Source: Streptomyces ochraceiscleroticus (lineage in GTDB: Bacteria; Actinomycetota; Actinomycetes; Streptomycetales; Streptomycetaceae). From it: a DNA stretch of 64,000 nucleotides. A program made the position numbers and the translations under genes. The stretch is from positions 228,945 through 292,944 of the forward strand of contig NZ_JOAX01000020.1 of NCBI RefSeq assembly GCF_000720485.1. The letters are read 5' to 3'. Each line of letters opens with the position of its first letter. Position 1 is the stretch's first letter. Below, piece after piece: positions 1 to 8,438 of the stretch. A model generated the notes under the pieces. That model made no database searches. It worked only from the letters and a program-made list of their open reading frames with translations, and was not told where the DNA came from.

Positions 1-617
1 GCGAGCTTCTCCCGGTCCCGGCCGAGGCCGACCACCAGCAGCTCGGCGGGCGATGCCGCGGCCAGGAACTGTACGGCGATCATGCCGAGCGTGCCCGTGC
101 CGACCACCGCCACCCGCTCCCCCGGCCGCGCTTCGGCCTTCAGCGCCGCGGCCGCGACACAGGCCGCGGGCTCCAGGAGCGCGGCGGCCGTGAGGTCGGC
201 GCCGTCGGCGAGCGGATGCAGCAGCCGGGCGGGCAGCACCAGCGTGTCGGCCATCGCGCCGGGCTGCGTGAACCCGGTCTCCTCGTACCCGGCCGTGCAC
301 AGCGTCGTCTCGCCCGCATGGCAGCGGGCGCACACCTGGCAGTTGCGGAAGCCCTCACCGACGGTCTTCCGGCCCAGCAGCGCCTCCGGCACGCCGTGGC
401 CGACCGCCTCGACCGTGCCGGACCACTCATGCCCGGGGACCACCGGGTACCGCACGTACCCCGCCGGGCGCGTGCCCTGGTACAGCTCGCGGTCGCTGCC
501 GCAGACACCGGAAGCGTGCACCCGGACGCGGACCTCGCCGGGGCCCGGCGCGGCCGGCTCGGCCTCTTCGAAGTGGTACGAGCCGGGCGCGTCCAGGACG
601 AGCGCGCGGCCGGTCAC
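1..617 (-). CDS. Zinc-dependent medium-chain alcohol/polyol dehydrogenase, 3' part outside window
   Basis: The N-terminal 205 residues of a medium-chain dehydrogenase are visible; the C-terminus lies beyond position 1. The translation shows catalytic-zinc Cys39 in VCGSD, the GHEWSG motif with His63 and Glu64, and a structural-zinc lobe C93-x2-C96-x2-C99-x7-C107. The glycine-rich VGTGTLG of the NAD(P) Rossmann fold follows. The GTG start overlaps the TGA of the upstream dehydratase as GTGA, so the two are probably translationally coupled. The family oxidises sugars or polyols with NAD(P). Next to an acid-sugar dehydratase and arabinofuranosidases, oxidation of a released sugar such as L-arabinose is a reasonable inference; the substrate cannot be read from the sequence. 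Confidence 0.85.
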   Translation of the reverse strand, partial: MTGRALVLDAPGSYHFEEAEPAAPGPGEVRVRVHASGVCGSDRELYQGTRPAGYVRYPVVPGHEWSGTVEAVGHGVPEALLGRKTVGEGFRNCQVCARCHAGETTLCTAGYEETGFTQPGAMADTLVLPARLLHPLADGADLTAAALLEPAACVAAAALKAEARPGERVAVVGTGTLGMIAVQFLAAASPAELLVVGLGRDREKL

Positions 618-1774
618 CGGCCGGCCCCGGTGGGGTCGCGCTTCTCCCAGCCCTCGGCCCAGAGGTCGAACCGGGCCTGCTGCTGCGGGAATTCGGCGGC
701 GGCGTCGGTGTCCAGCTCGACGCCCAGACCCGGCGCTTCGGAGAGCTGGAAGTAGCCGTCGACGACCTGCGGGGCGCCCTTCACGACCTTCTTGATCTCC
801 GCGTCGGCGAAGTCGTTGAAGTGCTCCAGGATCTTGAAGTTCGGGGTGCAGCCGGCGACCTGGAGGGAGGCGGCGGTGAGCACCGAGCCGCCGACGTTGT
901 GCGGCGCGACCAGCATGTAGTGGGTCTCGGCGGTGGCGGCGAGCTTGCGGGTCTCCAGGATGCCGCCGAGGTGGCCGACGTCGGGCTGGATGATGTCGAC
1001 GGCCTGCGACTCGAAGAGCTCGCGGAATTCGATGCGGTCGTGGATGCGCTCGCCGGTGGCGACCGGGATGTCGACCTTGGCGGCGACCTTCTCCAGCGCC
1101 TTGAGGTTCTCCGGCGGTACCGGCTCCTCCAGCCACGCGGGCTTGAAGGGCGCCATCTCGTGGGCCAGCCGGACGGCGGTGGCCGGGCTGAAGCGGCCGT
1201 GCATCTCCAGCATCAGCTCCCGCTCGGGACCGATCGCGTCCCGTACCGCCTCGATCAGCGAGACCGCGTACACGGTCTCCTCGTGGTCGAGTTCGAAGTG
1301 CCCGGTGCCGAACGGGTCGATCTTCAGCGCCCGGTAGCCGCGCTCGACGACCGCCTGGGCGGCCTTGTGGTACGCCTCCGGGGTGCGCTCGGTGGTGTAC
1401 CAGCCGTTGGCGTACGCCTTGACCTTGTCGGTGACCTTGCCGCCCAGCAGCTGCCAGACGGGCACCCCCAGCGCCTTGCCCTTGATGTCCCAGCAGGCCA
1501 TCTCCACGCACGCGATGCCGGACATCACGATTTCGCCGGCCCGCCCGTAGTCGCCGTACTTCATGCGGCGCACCAGGTCCTCGACGGCGAACGGGTCGGA
1601 GCCCGCGATGTGGTTGGCCTCGGCCTCGCGGAGGTAGCCGAGCAGCGCGTCGGTGTGGCCGAGCATGCGGGTCTCGCCGACGCCGGTGAGCCCCTCGTCG
1701 GTGTGGACCTGGACGTAGGTCAGGTTGCGCCAGGGCGTCCCGACGACATGAGTGCTGATTCCGGTGATGCGCAC
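614..1774 (-). CDS. Mandelate racemase/muconate lactonizing enzyme family sugar-acid dehydratase
   Basis: A 386-residue enolase-superfamily protein with an N-terminal capping domain and a TIM barrel. Visible features are ALKIDPF around Lys151, metal ligands Glu190 (LMLEMHG), Glu216 (WLEEP) and Glu242 (TGER), and the barrel-end motifs DIIQPDVGHLGG and APHNVGG with His292. These fit aldonate dehydratases such as the galactonate and arabinonate types. Start is GTG at 1774, with AAGGGG about 8 bases upstream. It is the first gene of a leftward operon with the zinc dehydrogenase (GTGA overlap) and diverges from the GH51/GH43 genes across shared repeats. An oxidative pathway from sugar to aldonate to 2-keto-3-deoxy acid is inferred. 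The exact substrate is unknown. Confidence 0.85.
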   Translation of the reverse strand: MRITGISTHVVGTPWRNLTYVQVHTDEGLTGVGETRMLGHTDALLGYLREAEANHIAGSDPFAVEDLVRRMKYGDYGRAGEIVMSGIACVEMACWDIKGKALGVPVWQLLGGKVTDKVKAYANGWYTTERTPEAYHKAAQAVVERGYRALKIDPFGTGHFELDHEETVYAVSLIEAVRDAIGPERELMLEMHGRFSPATAVRLAHEMAPFKPAWLEEPVPPENLKALEKVAAKVDIPVATGERIHDRIEFRELFESQAVDIIQPDVGHLGGILETRKLAATAETHYMLVAPHNVGGSVLTAASLQVAGCTPNFKILEHFNDFADAEIKKVVKGAPQVVDGYFQLSEAPGLGVELDTDAAAEFPQQQARFDLWAEGWEKRDPTGAGR

Positions 1775-1815
1775 GGGAGGTGCCCCTTCACGGCTCGCGG
1801 TGTCCGACTGCTTAG

Positions 1816-1844
1816 CGTTCGAAATTTCGTCACACGTTCGAAAT
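1816..1844. promoter_or_regulatory. CGAA/TTCG operator-like repeats in divergent arabinan promoter
   Basis: CGTTCGAAAT occurs at 1816-1825 and again at 1835-1844, exactly 19 bases apart. The first copy runs into a perfect palindrome CGAAATTTCG at 1820-1829. Paired CGAA/TTCG half-sites suit a LacI-family dimer, and a LacI gene lies at 6036-7067. The site sits just upstream of the dehydratase start and could control both directions. Confidence 0.5.
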
Positions 1845-1920
1845 GCTGCGAGATAGGTAATGCCACGACGGGAGCGGTGTCAACGGTCCCCGCAGGATTT
1901 CGCGGTCGCGCTCAGAGGTG

Positions 1921-2020
1921 TTGACGGGGTGACAGGTCGGACGCAATCCTCACTGGGCGATATCCCGAGCAATGTCCGATATCTCGAACAGTCCGTTCCT
2001 TCGAACAGCCCGTCAAGGAG
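1921..2020 (+). promoter_or_regulatory. Proposed promoter and second repeat set upstream of GH51 gene
   Basis: A TTGACG hexamer at 1921-1926 could be a -35 element; no strong -10 is evident. Downstream, CGATATCCCGAGCA (1958-1971) and CGATATCTCGAACA (1977-1990) are imperfect direct repeats spaced 19 bases, the same spacing as the other repeat set. GAAC-agtcc-GTTC at 1986-1998 is an inverted repeat. AAGGAG at 2015-2020 is the ribosome site for the ATG at 2027. Confidence 0.4.
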
Positions 2021-2026
2021 CGCACC

Positions 2027-4567
2027 ATGCCCACCACGGCACCCTCGTCCGCATCCGCAGCGCCACGGTCACGGCCGCGAAGACGCGGGCGGCTCACCCT
2101 CCTCACCGGGGCGCTGACCCTCGCCCTCGCGGTGCCCGCCCTCGCCGCTCCCCCGGCGGCCGCGGACCCCACCGACTACACCCTGAACGTCGACCCCGCC
2201 CACCAGGGCCCGGCCATCGACGACACCCTGTACGGCGTCTTCTTCGAGGACATCAACCGCGCGGCGGACGGCGGCCTGTACGCCGAGCAGGTCCAGAACC
2301 GCTCCTTCGAGTACGACCGCGCCGACAACGCCTCCTACACGCCGCTGACCTCGTGGGACACGACCGGCTCCGCGAAGGTGGTGAACGACGACGGCCGGCT
2401 CAACGCCCGCAACCGCAACTACCTCTCCGTGGACGGCGGTTCATCCGTCACCAACTCCGGCTACGGCACCGGCATCGCGGTGCGGAAGGGCGAGCGGTAC
2501 GACTTCTCGGTCTGGGCCCGCACCGGCGAGGCGGCCGGCGCGCCCCTGACCCTCACCCTGCGGGACTCCTCGGGCGAGCTGGCGGCCGCCCGCCGCGTCA
2601 CCGCGCGGGGCGGCTGGGCGAAGTACACAGCAACCTTCACCGCCTCCCGCACCTCCGCCACCGGCCGGCTCACCGTCGCGTCCGGCGCCCCCGTCGCGCT
2701 CGACATGATCTCCCTGTTCCCCCGCGACACCTACAAGGGCCGCGCGAACGGGATGCGCAAGGACCTCGCCGAGAAGATCGCGGCGCTCGACCCGGGCTTC
2801 GTGCGCTTCCCCGGCGGCTGCCTGGTCAACACCGGCAGCCACGAAGGGTACGACGAGGCATCCGGCTACCAGCGCAGGCGCTCGTACCAGTGGAAGGACA
2901 CCATCGGCCCCGTCGAGGAGCGCGCCACCAACGCCAACTTCTGGGGCTACAACCAGTCCTACGGCCTCGGCTACTACGAGTACTTCCAGTTCGCCGAGGA
3001 CATCGGCGCGATGCCGCTGCCGGTGGTCCCCGCGCTGGTCACCGGGTGCGGCGAGAACAAGGTGACGGACGATCCGGCGCTGCTGAAGCGGCACGTCCAG
3101 GACACCCTGGACCTGATCGAGTTCGCCAACGGCCCGGTGACCTCGGAGTGGGGCAGGAAGCGGGCCGCGATGGGCCACCCGAAGCCCTTCCACCTCACAC
3201 ACCTGGAGGTGGGCAACGAGGAGAACCTCCCCGACGCGTTCTTCGCCCGCTTCAAGGAGTTCCGCGCCGCCATCGAGGCCAAGTATCCGGACGTCACCGT
3301 CATCAGCAATTCGGGCCCCGATGACAGCGGCACCATCTTCGACCGGGCCTGGCAGCTCAACCGCGATGCCAAGGTCGACATGGTCGACGAGCACTACTAC
3401 AACAGCCCGCAGTGGTTCCTCGAGAACAACGAGCGCTACGACTCCTACGACCGCAACGGCCCCAAGGTCTTCCTCGGCGAGTACGCCTCCCAGGACAACC
3501 GCTTCGGCAACGCACTGTCCGAGGCCGCGTACATGACCGGCCTGGAACGCAACGCCGACGTCGTCAAGCTCGCCTCGTACGCCCCGCTGCTCGCCCGCAC
3601 CGACTCCGTGCAGTGGCGCCCCGACATGATCTGGTTCGACGGACAGCGGTCCTGGGGCTCGGCGAACTACGAGGTCCAGAAGCTGTTCATGAACAACGCC
3701 GGCGACCGGGTCGTCCCGAGCACCGCCTCCGGCACCCCGGCCACCACCGCCCCGATCACCGGCGCCATCGGCCTGTCCACCTGGGCGACCAGTGCCGCGT
3801 ACGACGACGTGACGGTCACCGGCGCGGACGGGAAGACGCTCCTCAGCGACGACTTCTCGAACGGCGACGGCAAGTGGACGAAGGCGGCCGGGCGCGGCAC
3901 GTGGCAGGTCGAGGACGGCGCATACGTCCAGTCCGACGCCGCGGCCGAGAACACCCTGGTCACCGCGGGCGACCCCGGCTGGCAGAACTACGACCTGCAT
4001 GTGAAGGCCACCAAGAAGTCCGGCAAGGAGGGCTTCATGGTCGCCTTCGGCGTCAAGGACACCGGCAACCACTACTGGTGGAACCTCGGCGGCTGGGGCA
4101 ACACCCGCTCCGCCGTGGAGAAGACCACCGGCGGCGCCAAGCAGACGATGGCCGGCACCGAGGACGGCACAAAGATCGAGACCGGCCGGAGCTACGACCT
4201 GAAGGTCCAGGTCCGCGGGCGGCAGGTGACGCTCTACCTCGACGGCAAGAAGTGGGGCTCCTTCACCGACGACGCCAAGGCCGAGCCCTTCCGCCAGGTC
4301 GTGACCGAGGACAAGAAGACCGGCGAGCTGATCGTCAAGGTCGTCAACGCGCAGGACGCGGCCGCCCGGACGCGGATCGACCTCGGCACCAAGGTCGCCT
4401 CGACCGCCCGGCTGACCACGCTCCAGGGCGACCCGGACGCGGTGAACACCGCCGACGCACAGCCGATCGCGCCCCGGCAGTCGACCCTGCGCGGCATCGG
4501 CCGCCAGTTCACGCACACCTTCCCCGCCCACTCGGTCACGTTCCTGCGGATCAAGAAGACCGGCTGA
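2027..4567 (+). CDS. Secreted GH51 alpha-L-arabinofuranosidase
   Basis: A protein of 846 residues with an arginine-rich N-terminus, a hydrophobic stretch and an Ala-rich cleavage region ending near residue 46. This is followed by YTLNVDP and the GH51-type YGVFFEDINRAADGGLYAE. Residues about 160-240 look like a carbohydrate-binding beta-sandwich, then the barrel follows. Glu398 in EVGNEEN is the expected acid/base and Glu485 in FLGEYAS the nucleophile. An inserted region at about 600-720 (DDFSNGDGKW onward) resembles a LamG/DUF1080-type sandwich. The enzyme should remove arabinofuranose from arabinan or arabinoxylan outside the cell. AAGGAG lies 6 bases before the ATG. The GH43 gene follows after 29 bases, so the two form an operon. 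Confidence 0.93.
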   Translation: MPTTAPSSASAAPRSRPRRRGRLTLLTGALTLALAVPALAAPPAAADPTDYTLNVDPAHQGPAIDDTLYGVFFEDINRAADGGLYAEQVQNRSFEYDRADNASYTPLTSWDTTGSAKVVNDDGRLNARNRNYLSVDGGSSVTNSGYGTGIAVRKGERYDFSVWARTGEAAGAPLTLTLRDSSGELAAARRVTARGGWAKYTATFTASRTSATGRLTVASGAPVALDMISLFPRDTYKGRANGMRKDLAEKIAALDPGFVRFPGGCLVNTGSHEGYDEASGYQRRRSYQWKDTIGPVEERATNANFWGYNQSYGLGYYEYFQFAEDIGAMPLPVVPALVTGCGENKVTDDPALLKRHVQDTLDLIEFANGPVTSEWGRKRAAMGHPKPFHLTHLEVGNEENLPDAFFARFKEFRAAIEAKYPDVTVISNSGPDDSGTIFDRAWQLNRDAKVDMVDEHYYNSPQWFLENNERYDSYDRNGPKVFLGEYASQDNRFGNALSEAAYMTGLERNADVVKLASYAPLLARTDSVQWRPDMIWFDGQRSWGSANYEVQKLFMNNAGDRVVPSTASGTPATTAPITGAIGLSTWATSAAYDDVTVTGADGKTLLSDDFSNGDGKWTKAAGRGTWQVEDGAYVQSDAAAENTLVTAGDPGWQNYDLHVKATKKSGKEGFMVAFGVKDTGNHYWWNLGGWGNTRSAVEKTTGGAKQTMAGTEDGTKIETGRSYDLKVQVRGRQVTLYLDGKKWGSFTDDAKAEPFRQVVTEDKKTGELIVKVVNAQDAAARTRIDLGTKVASTARLTTLQGDPDAVNTADAQPIAPRQSTLRGIGRQFTHTFPAHSVTFLRIKKTG

Positions 4568-4596
4568 TCCGCCCACCCGCCACGAAGGAGCACCGG

Positions 4597-5658
4597 ATGT
4601 CCCGTACCGAACCGAGCCGCAGAGCCGTGCTGCTGGGCACGCTGGCCGTGACCGCGGCCGCCGGGCTGCCCGCCACGGCGGCCCACGCCGCGCCCGCCGG
4701 CCGCCGCCGGCCCGCGGCGACGTACCCGAACCCGCTGGTCAGACAGCACGCCGACCCCCACATCCACCGCCACACCGACGGCTTCTACTACTTCACCGCG
4801 ACCGTCCCCGAGTACGACCGCATCGTGCTGCGCCGGTCCCGTACGCTGCGCGGCCTCACGGACGCGCACGAGACCGTACTGTGGCGCAAGCACACCACCG
4901 GCGAGATGGCCGCCCACATCTGGGCGCCGGAGATCCACCACATCGACGGCCGCTGGTACATCTACTTCGCGGCCGGCCGGTCCGACGACATCTGGAAGAT
5001 CCGGATGTACGTCCTGGAGAACTCCCACCCCGACCCCTTCCGGGGCACCTGGACCGAGAAGGGACAGATCGCCACCGCCTGGGACACCTTCTCGCTGGAC
5101 TCCTCCACCTTCACCCACCGCGGCCGGCGGTATCTGATCTGGGCCCAGCAGGAGCCGGGCATCGTCAACAACTCCAACCTCTACATCGCTCCGCTGGCCA
5201 ACCCCTGGACGCTCGGCGGCCCGCCCGTGCGGCTCTCCTCGCCCACGCTGGACTGGGAGACCCGCGGCTTCAAGGTGAATGAGGGGCCGTCGGTGCTCAT
5301 CCGCAACGGCCGGGTCTTCATGACGTACTCCGCCAGCGCCACCGACAGCAACTACTGCATGGGGCTGCTCACTGCGGACGCGCGCGCCGACCTGCTGGAC
5401 CCGGCCTCCTGGACGAAGTCGCCCGTACCGGTCTTCACCAGCAACGAGACCACCGGCCAGTACGGCCCGGGGCACAACTCCTTCACGGTCGCCGAGGACG
5501 GCCGCACCGACGTCCTCGTCTACCACGCGCGGCAGTACAAGGACATCACCGGCGACCCGCTGAACGACCCCAACCGGCACACCCGCGTCCAGACCCTGGG
5601 CTGGCGCGCCGACGGCACACCGGACTTCGGAGTGCCGGTCGCGGACACCGTCCGCTGA
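4597..5658 (+). CDS. Secreted GH43 arabinofuranosidase (exo-alpha-1,5-L type likely)
   Basis: A protein of 353 residues. The N-terminus SRRAVLLGTLAV resembles a Tat signal and ends in an AHA-type cleavage site near residue 31. A five-bladed beta-propeller of the GH43 type follows: Asp53 in HADPHIH is the likely base, Asp168 in SLDSSTF the pKa modulator, and Glu229 in NEGPS the acid. WAPEIHHIDGRWYIYF is typical of the family. The ATG at 4597 is preceded by AAGGAG (4584-4589), and the frame is open far upstream without a better start. It probably trims alpha-1,5-linked arabinose with the GH51 enzyme. Two strong hairpins follow the stop codon. Subfamily assignment is from memory of Streptomyces homologues and is uncertain. 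Confidence 0.9.
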   Translation: MSRTEPSRRAVLLGTLAVTAAAGLPATAAHAAPAGRRRPAATYPNPLVRQHADPHIHRHTDGFYYFTATVPEYDRIVLRRSRTLRGLTDAHETVLWRKHTTGEMAAHIWAPEIHHIDGRWYIYFAAGRSDDIWKIRMYVLENSHPDPFRGTWTEKGQIATAWDTFSLDSSTFTHRGRRYLIWAQQEPGIVNNSNLYIAPLANPWTLGGPPVRLSSPTLDWETRGFKVNEGPSVLIRNGRVFMTYSASATDSNYCMGLLTADARADLLDPASWTKSPVPVFTSNETTGQYGPGHNSFTVAEDGRTDVLVYHARQYKDITGDPLNDPNRHTRVQTLGWRADGTPDFGVPVADTVR

Positions 5659-5665
5659 GCGGTCC

Positions 5666-5694
5666 GGCCGCGGCGTGACGGGGCCGCCGCGGCC
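5666..5694. terminator. Hairpin terminator between convergent genes
   Basis: GGCCGCGGCG (5666-5675) pairs perfectly with CGCCGCGGCC (5685-5694) around a 9-base loop. It begins 8 bases after the GH43 stop. There is no U-tract, as is common in high-GC actinomycetes. Confidence 0.7.
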
Positions 5695-5702
5695 GCCGTG
5701 CG

Positions 5703-5722
5703 GGCCGGACACTCGTCCGGCC
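5703..5722. terminator. Second hairpin terminator, for the leftward DUF1232 transcript
   Basis: GGCCGGAC (5703-5710) pairs perfectly with GTCCGGCC (5715-5722) around the tetraloop ACTC. It lies 6 bases from the DUF1232 stop, so each convergent gene has its own hairpin. Confidence 0.65.
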
Positions 5723-5728
5723 GGGTGC

Positions 5729-6022
5729 TCAGTCGCGGCGGGCACGCAGCCCGGCGGACGCGGCCGCGGTGTGCAGCGAGCGGAGCGCCAGCAACAGGAT
5801 GCCGATGTCGTCGAGGTACACGGGGTCCGGCAGCAGGTCGACCGGGGAGACGAGGTAAAGGACCGCGCCCCAGAACACCGCCTTGTTCTGCACGGGGACG
5901 CCGGCATCGCGCAGCAGCCCGCGGGCGCGGACCAGCCGCACCAGAAGACGGACGGCGAGGACGACCGTCGCCAGGACGAGCACCCCCGCGACCACCACGA
6001 CGATCCACGCTTCGGTGCTCAT
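5729..6022 (-). CDS. Small DUF1232 (YkvA-like) membrane protein
   Basis: A 97-residue protein with an N-terminal transmembrane helix at about 6-30. A conserved block follows, LYLVSPVDLLPDPVYLDD at about 56-73, which is the hallmark of DUF1232; a second hydrophobic segment overlaps it. Function of the family is unknown. GGAGG sits just before the ATG, and the gene starts 13 bases after the LacI stop, so it is probably co-transcribed with the repressor. A hairpin terminator follows. Confidence 0.85.
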   Translation of the reverse strand: MSTEAWIVVVVAGVLVLATVVLAVRLLVRLVRARGLLRDAGVPVQNKAVFWGAVLYLVSPVDLLPDPVYLDDIGILLLALRSLHTAAASAGLRARRD

Positions 6023-6035
6023 CCCGCCTCCTCGG

Positions 6036-7067
6036 TCAGCCGCGGGCGGCCAGCGTGGAGGCGCGGACCACCAGCTCCGGCGCGAGCACGACCTGCCGGT
6101 GTTCGTGGTCCGCCGCCCGGTCGCCGGTCTCCTCGATCAGCATCTCGGCCGCCGTCCGCCCCATGAGCCGGGCGGGCTGCCGTACGGAGGTGAGCGGCAC
6201 GGCGGCGGCCGCGGCGAACTCGATGTCGTCGTACCCCACCAGGGCGATGTCGTCGGGGACCGCCAGCCCGGCGCCGTAGAGCGCCTGGAAGACGCCGAGC
6301 GCGAGCAGGTCGTTGGCGCAGAAGACCGCGGTCGGCCGGGGCGACATGCCCAGCAGCCGGGCGCCCGCGTCCCGGCCCGCCGCGACGTCCATCCGCTCCG
6401 CCTCGATGTGCCGCAGCGCCGACTCCGGCAGGCCGCTCTCGCGCAGCGCCTGCATCGCCCCCGTACGCCGGTCCTGGCACTGGGTCAGGAACATCGGCCC
6501 GCTGACGTAGACCAGCCCTTCGTGGCCCTGCTCGACGAGGTGCCGGGCGGCCAGCGCGCCGCCGGCCACGTCGTCCACCGAGACCGAGCAGCCCTCCGCG
6601 CTGCCGAGGACCCGGTCGACGAAGACCAGCGGGATGTTGCGCGGCCGGAAACGCGCGAGCGTGCCGCCGGTCAGGTCGGCCGGCGTGATCAGCACGCCGC
6701 GCACCTGCTGCTCGGCGAAGAGCGAGAGGTACTCCGCCTCCTCGGCCGGGCTCTGGGCGCTGTTGCAGAGCATCACGCCCAGCCCCTCCTTGCGCGCGGC
6801 GCGCTCCGCGCCCGCCGCGACGTCGACGAAGAAGGGGTTGCCCATGTCGAGCACGAGCAGCGCGATGATCCGGCTGCGGCCCGCGCGCAACTGACGCGCC
6901 GACTCGCTGCGGACGTAGCCCAGCGCGGTGATGGCCGCCTGCACCCGCTCGCGGGTCTCCTTCGCGACCATGTCGGGACGGTTGATCACATTGGAGACCG
7001 TGCCGATGGAGACGCCGGCCTGGCGTGCGACATCCTTGATACCCACCGTGTGCGCCACACCCGCCAT
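6036..7067 (-). CDS. LacI-family transcriptional repressor
   Basis: A 343-residue regulator. The N-terminal helix-turn-helix reads GIKDVARQAGVSIGTVSNVI, followed by NRPDMV and the hinge region. A periplasmic-binding-protein-like effector domain then runs to the end, including FCANDLLALGVFQAL and VGYDDIEFA. The ATG at 7067 is chosen because GGAG lies 8 bases upstream; a GTG at 7076 is possible but would sit on top of that site. LacI proteins repress sugar catabolism genes and release DNA on binding a sugar. The adjacent GH51/GH43 and dehydratase genes, with CGAA/TTCG repeats at 1816-2008, are the likely targets, with arabinose or an arabino-oligosaccharide as possible effector. This is inference. 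Confidence 0.9.
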   Translation of the reverse strand: MAGVAHTVGIKDVARQAGVSIGTVSNVINRPDMVAKETRERVQAAITALGYVRSESARQLRAGRSRIIALLVLDMGNPFFVDVAAGAERAARKEGLGVMLCNSAQSPAEEAEYLSLFAEQQVRGVLITPADLTGGTLARFRPRNIPLVFVDRVLGSAEGCSVSVDDVAGGALAARHLVEQGHEGLVYVSGPMFLTQCQDRRTGAMQALRESGLPESALRHIEAERMDVAAGRDAGARLLGMSPRPTAVFCANDLLALGVFQALYGAGLAVPDDIALVGYDDIEFAAAAAVPLTSVRQPARLMGRTAAEMLIEETGDRAADHEHRQVVLAPELVVRASTLAARG

Positions 7068-7096
7068 GCTACGCACTCCGCCTTTCCCGCTCGACG

Positions 7097-7141
7097 CCGC
7101 CGGCCGCCGCGCCCCGTGGGGGCGAGCGCGACGGCCGGCGG
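7097..7141 (-). terminator. Hairpin downstream of the subtilase gene
   Basis: CCGCCGGCCG (7097-7106) pairs perfectly with CGGCCGGCGG (7132-7141). A further GC-rich foldback, GCGCCCC against GGGGGCG, lies inside the 25-base loop. It lies about 95 bases beyond the subtilase stop and just upstream of the LacI gene. Confidence 0.5.
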
Positions 7142-7235
7142 TTGCGCCCGGTGTTCCGGTGCCGGGCGCGGATGTCGAGGGCTGTTTGCCCGACTTACTC
7201 GATGTGCTGAGGGCTTACTGACGTACCGAGGCTGC

Positions 7236-8438
7236 TTACTCGACGATCTTCAGCAGCTTGTTCGGCGTGCCCTCACCCGGGTTGGAGATCTTGTCCGGGG
7301 TGGCGCCCTCGGTCAGCGCCGTGGCGACGTCCGCGGGCTTGGCGTCCTGGTGGCCCGCCAGGTAGACCGCGGCGGCGCCCACGACGTGCGGGGTGGCCAT
7401 CGAGGTGCCCGAGATGGTGTTGGTGGCGTCGTCGCCCTCGTTCCAGTCCGAGGTGATGTCGGTACCGGGGGCGTAGATGTCGACGATGCTGCCGTAGTTG
7501 GAGTAGTCCGCCTGCTTGTCGTCCTTGTCGCTGGCGGCCACCGTGATGGCGTCCTTGACGCGGGACGGCGAGCCCTGGCCCGCGTCGGTGGACTCGTTGC
7601 CCGCCGCGACGCCGAAGGTGACACCGGAGTCGACGGCCTTCTGCACGGCCGCGTCGAGCGCCTCGTCCGCGCCGCCGCCGAGGGACATGTTGGCGACCGA
7701 GGGGCCCTGGTGGTTCTTGGTGACCCAGTCGATGCCGGCCACGACCTGCTCGGTGGTGCCGGAGCCCTGGTCGTCCAGCACGCGGACAGCCACGATCTTG
7801 GCCTTCTTGGCGACGCCGTGCGCGGCACCGGCGATGGTGCCCGCGACGTGCGTGCCGTGGCCGTTGCCGTCATCGGCGTTGTCGTCGCCGTCGACCGCGT
7901 CGAAGCCGGAGGACGCGCGGCCCTCGAAGTCCTTGTGCGTGGTCCGCACGCCGGTGTCGATGACGTACGCGGTGACGCCCTCACCCGCGCTGTCCGGGTA
8001 GTTGTACTTGCTGTCGCCGGCCGTGTCCTCCTGGTCGATGCGGTCCAGGCCCCACGACGGGGGGTTGTCCTGGGTGCCGTCGATGGAGAACTTCTTGTTC
8101 TGGACGACCTTGTCGACGGCCGGGTCGGCGGCGAGCCGCTTGGCCTCGGTCTCGCTCAGGCCGGTGGCGGAGAAGCCCTCGATGGCCGCACTGTAGGAGC
8201 GCTTGACCTTGCCGCCGTACTCCGCGGCGAGGTCCTTGTTCTCGGCCGTACGGGCCTGGTCCTTGAGCATGACGATGTAGCTGCCGCTGACGGCGGACTT
8301 GGCGCTCGCGCCATAGATCCTGCCCTCGGCGGGGCTGGCGTCGGCGGTGACCGCGGTGACGGCGGCGATACCGGTCGCGGCGACGACGGCGGTTATGCCG
8401 GTGATCAGCCGCTTCTTGCTGGAACGCTTGTGAGCCAT
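7236..8438 (-). CDS. Secreted S8 subtilisin-like serine protease (proteinase K type)
   Basis: A preproenzyme of 400 residues: signal peptide about 1-34, inhibitor I9-type propeptide about 50-120, then the catalytic domain. The triad is Asp161 (VIDTGV), His194 (GHGTHVAGT) and Ser346 (SGTSMATPH), with oxyanion Asn281 in AAGNES. The order and motifs match the aqualysin/proteinase K group common in Streptomyces. The ATG at 8438 is chosen because GAGGAG is upstream and the signal peptide starts there; longer in-frame N-terminal extensions lack secretion features. The gene is monocistronic, with an upstream region rich in inverted repeats, so regulated expression is likely. There is no C-terminal P domain. 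Confidence 0.93.
   Translation of the reverse strand: MAHKRSSKKRLITGITAVVAATGIAAVTAVTADASPAEGRIYGASAKSAVSGSYIVMLKDQARTAENKDLAAEYGGKVKRSYSAAIEGFSATGLSETEAKRLAADPAVDKVVQNKKFSIDGTQDNPPSWGLDRIDQEDTAGDSKYNYPDSAGEGVTAYVIDTGVRTTHKDFEGRASSGFDAVDGDDNADDGNGHGTHVAGTIAGAAHGVAKKAKIVAVRVLDDQGSGTTEQVVAGIDWVTKNHQGPSVANMSLGGGADEALDAAVQKAVDSGVTFGVAAGNESTDAGQGSPSRVKDAITVAASDKDDKQADYSNYGSIVDIYAPGTDITSDWNEGDDATNTISGTSMATPHVVGAAAVYLAGHQDAKPADVATALTEGATPDKISNPGEGTPNKLLKIVE

Noticed and set aside
3412..5658. A single 748-residue reading frame across the GH51 end and the GH43 gene
   Set aside because: The upstream part is an Arg/Gly-rich out-of-frame shadow of GH51. The real GH43 gene begins at the ATG at 4597, with a good ribosome site and signal peptide.
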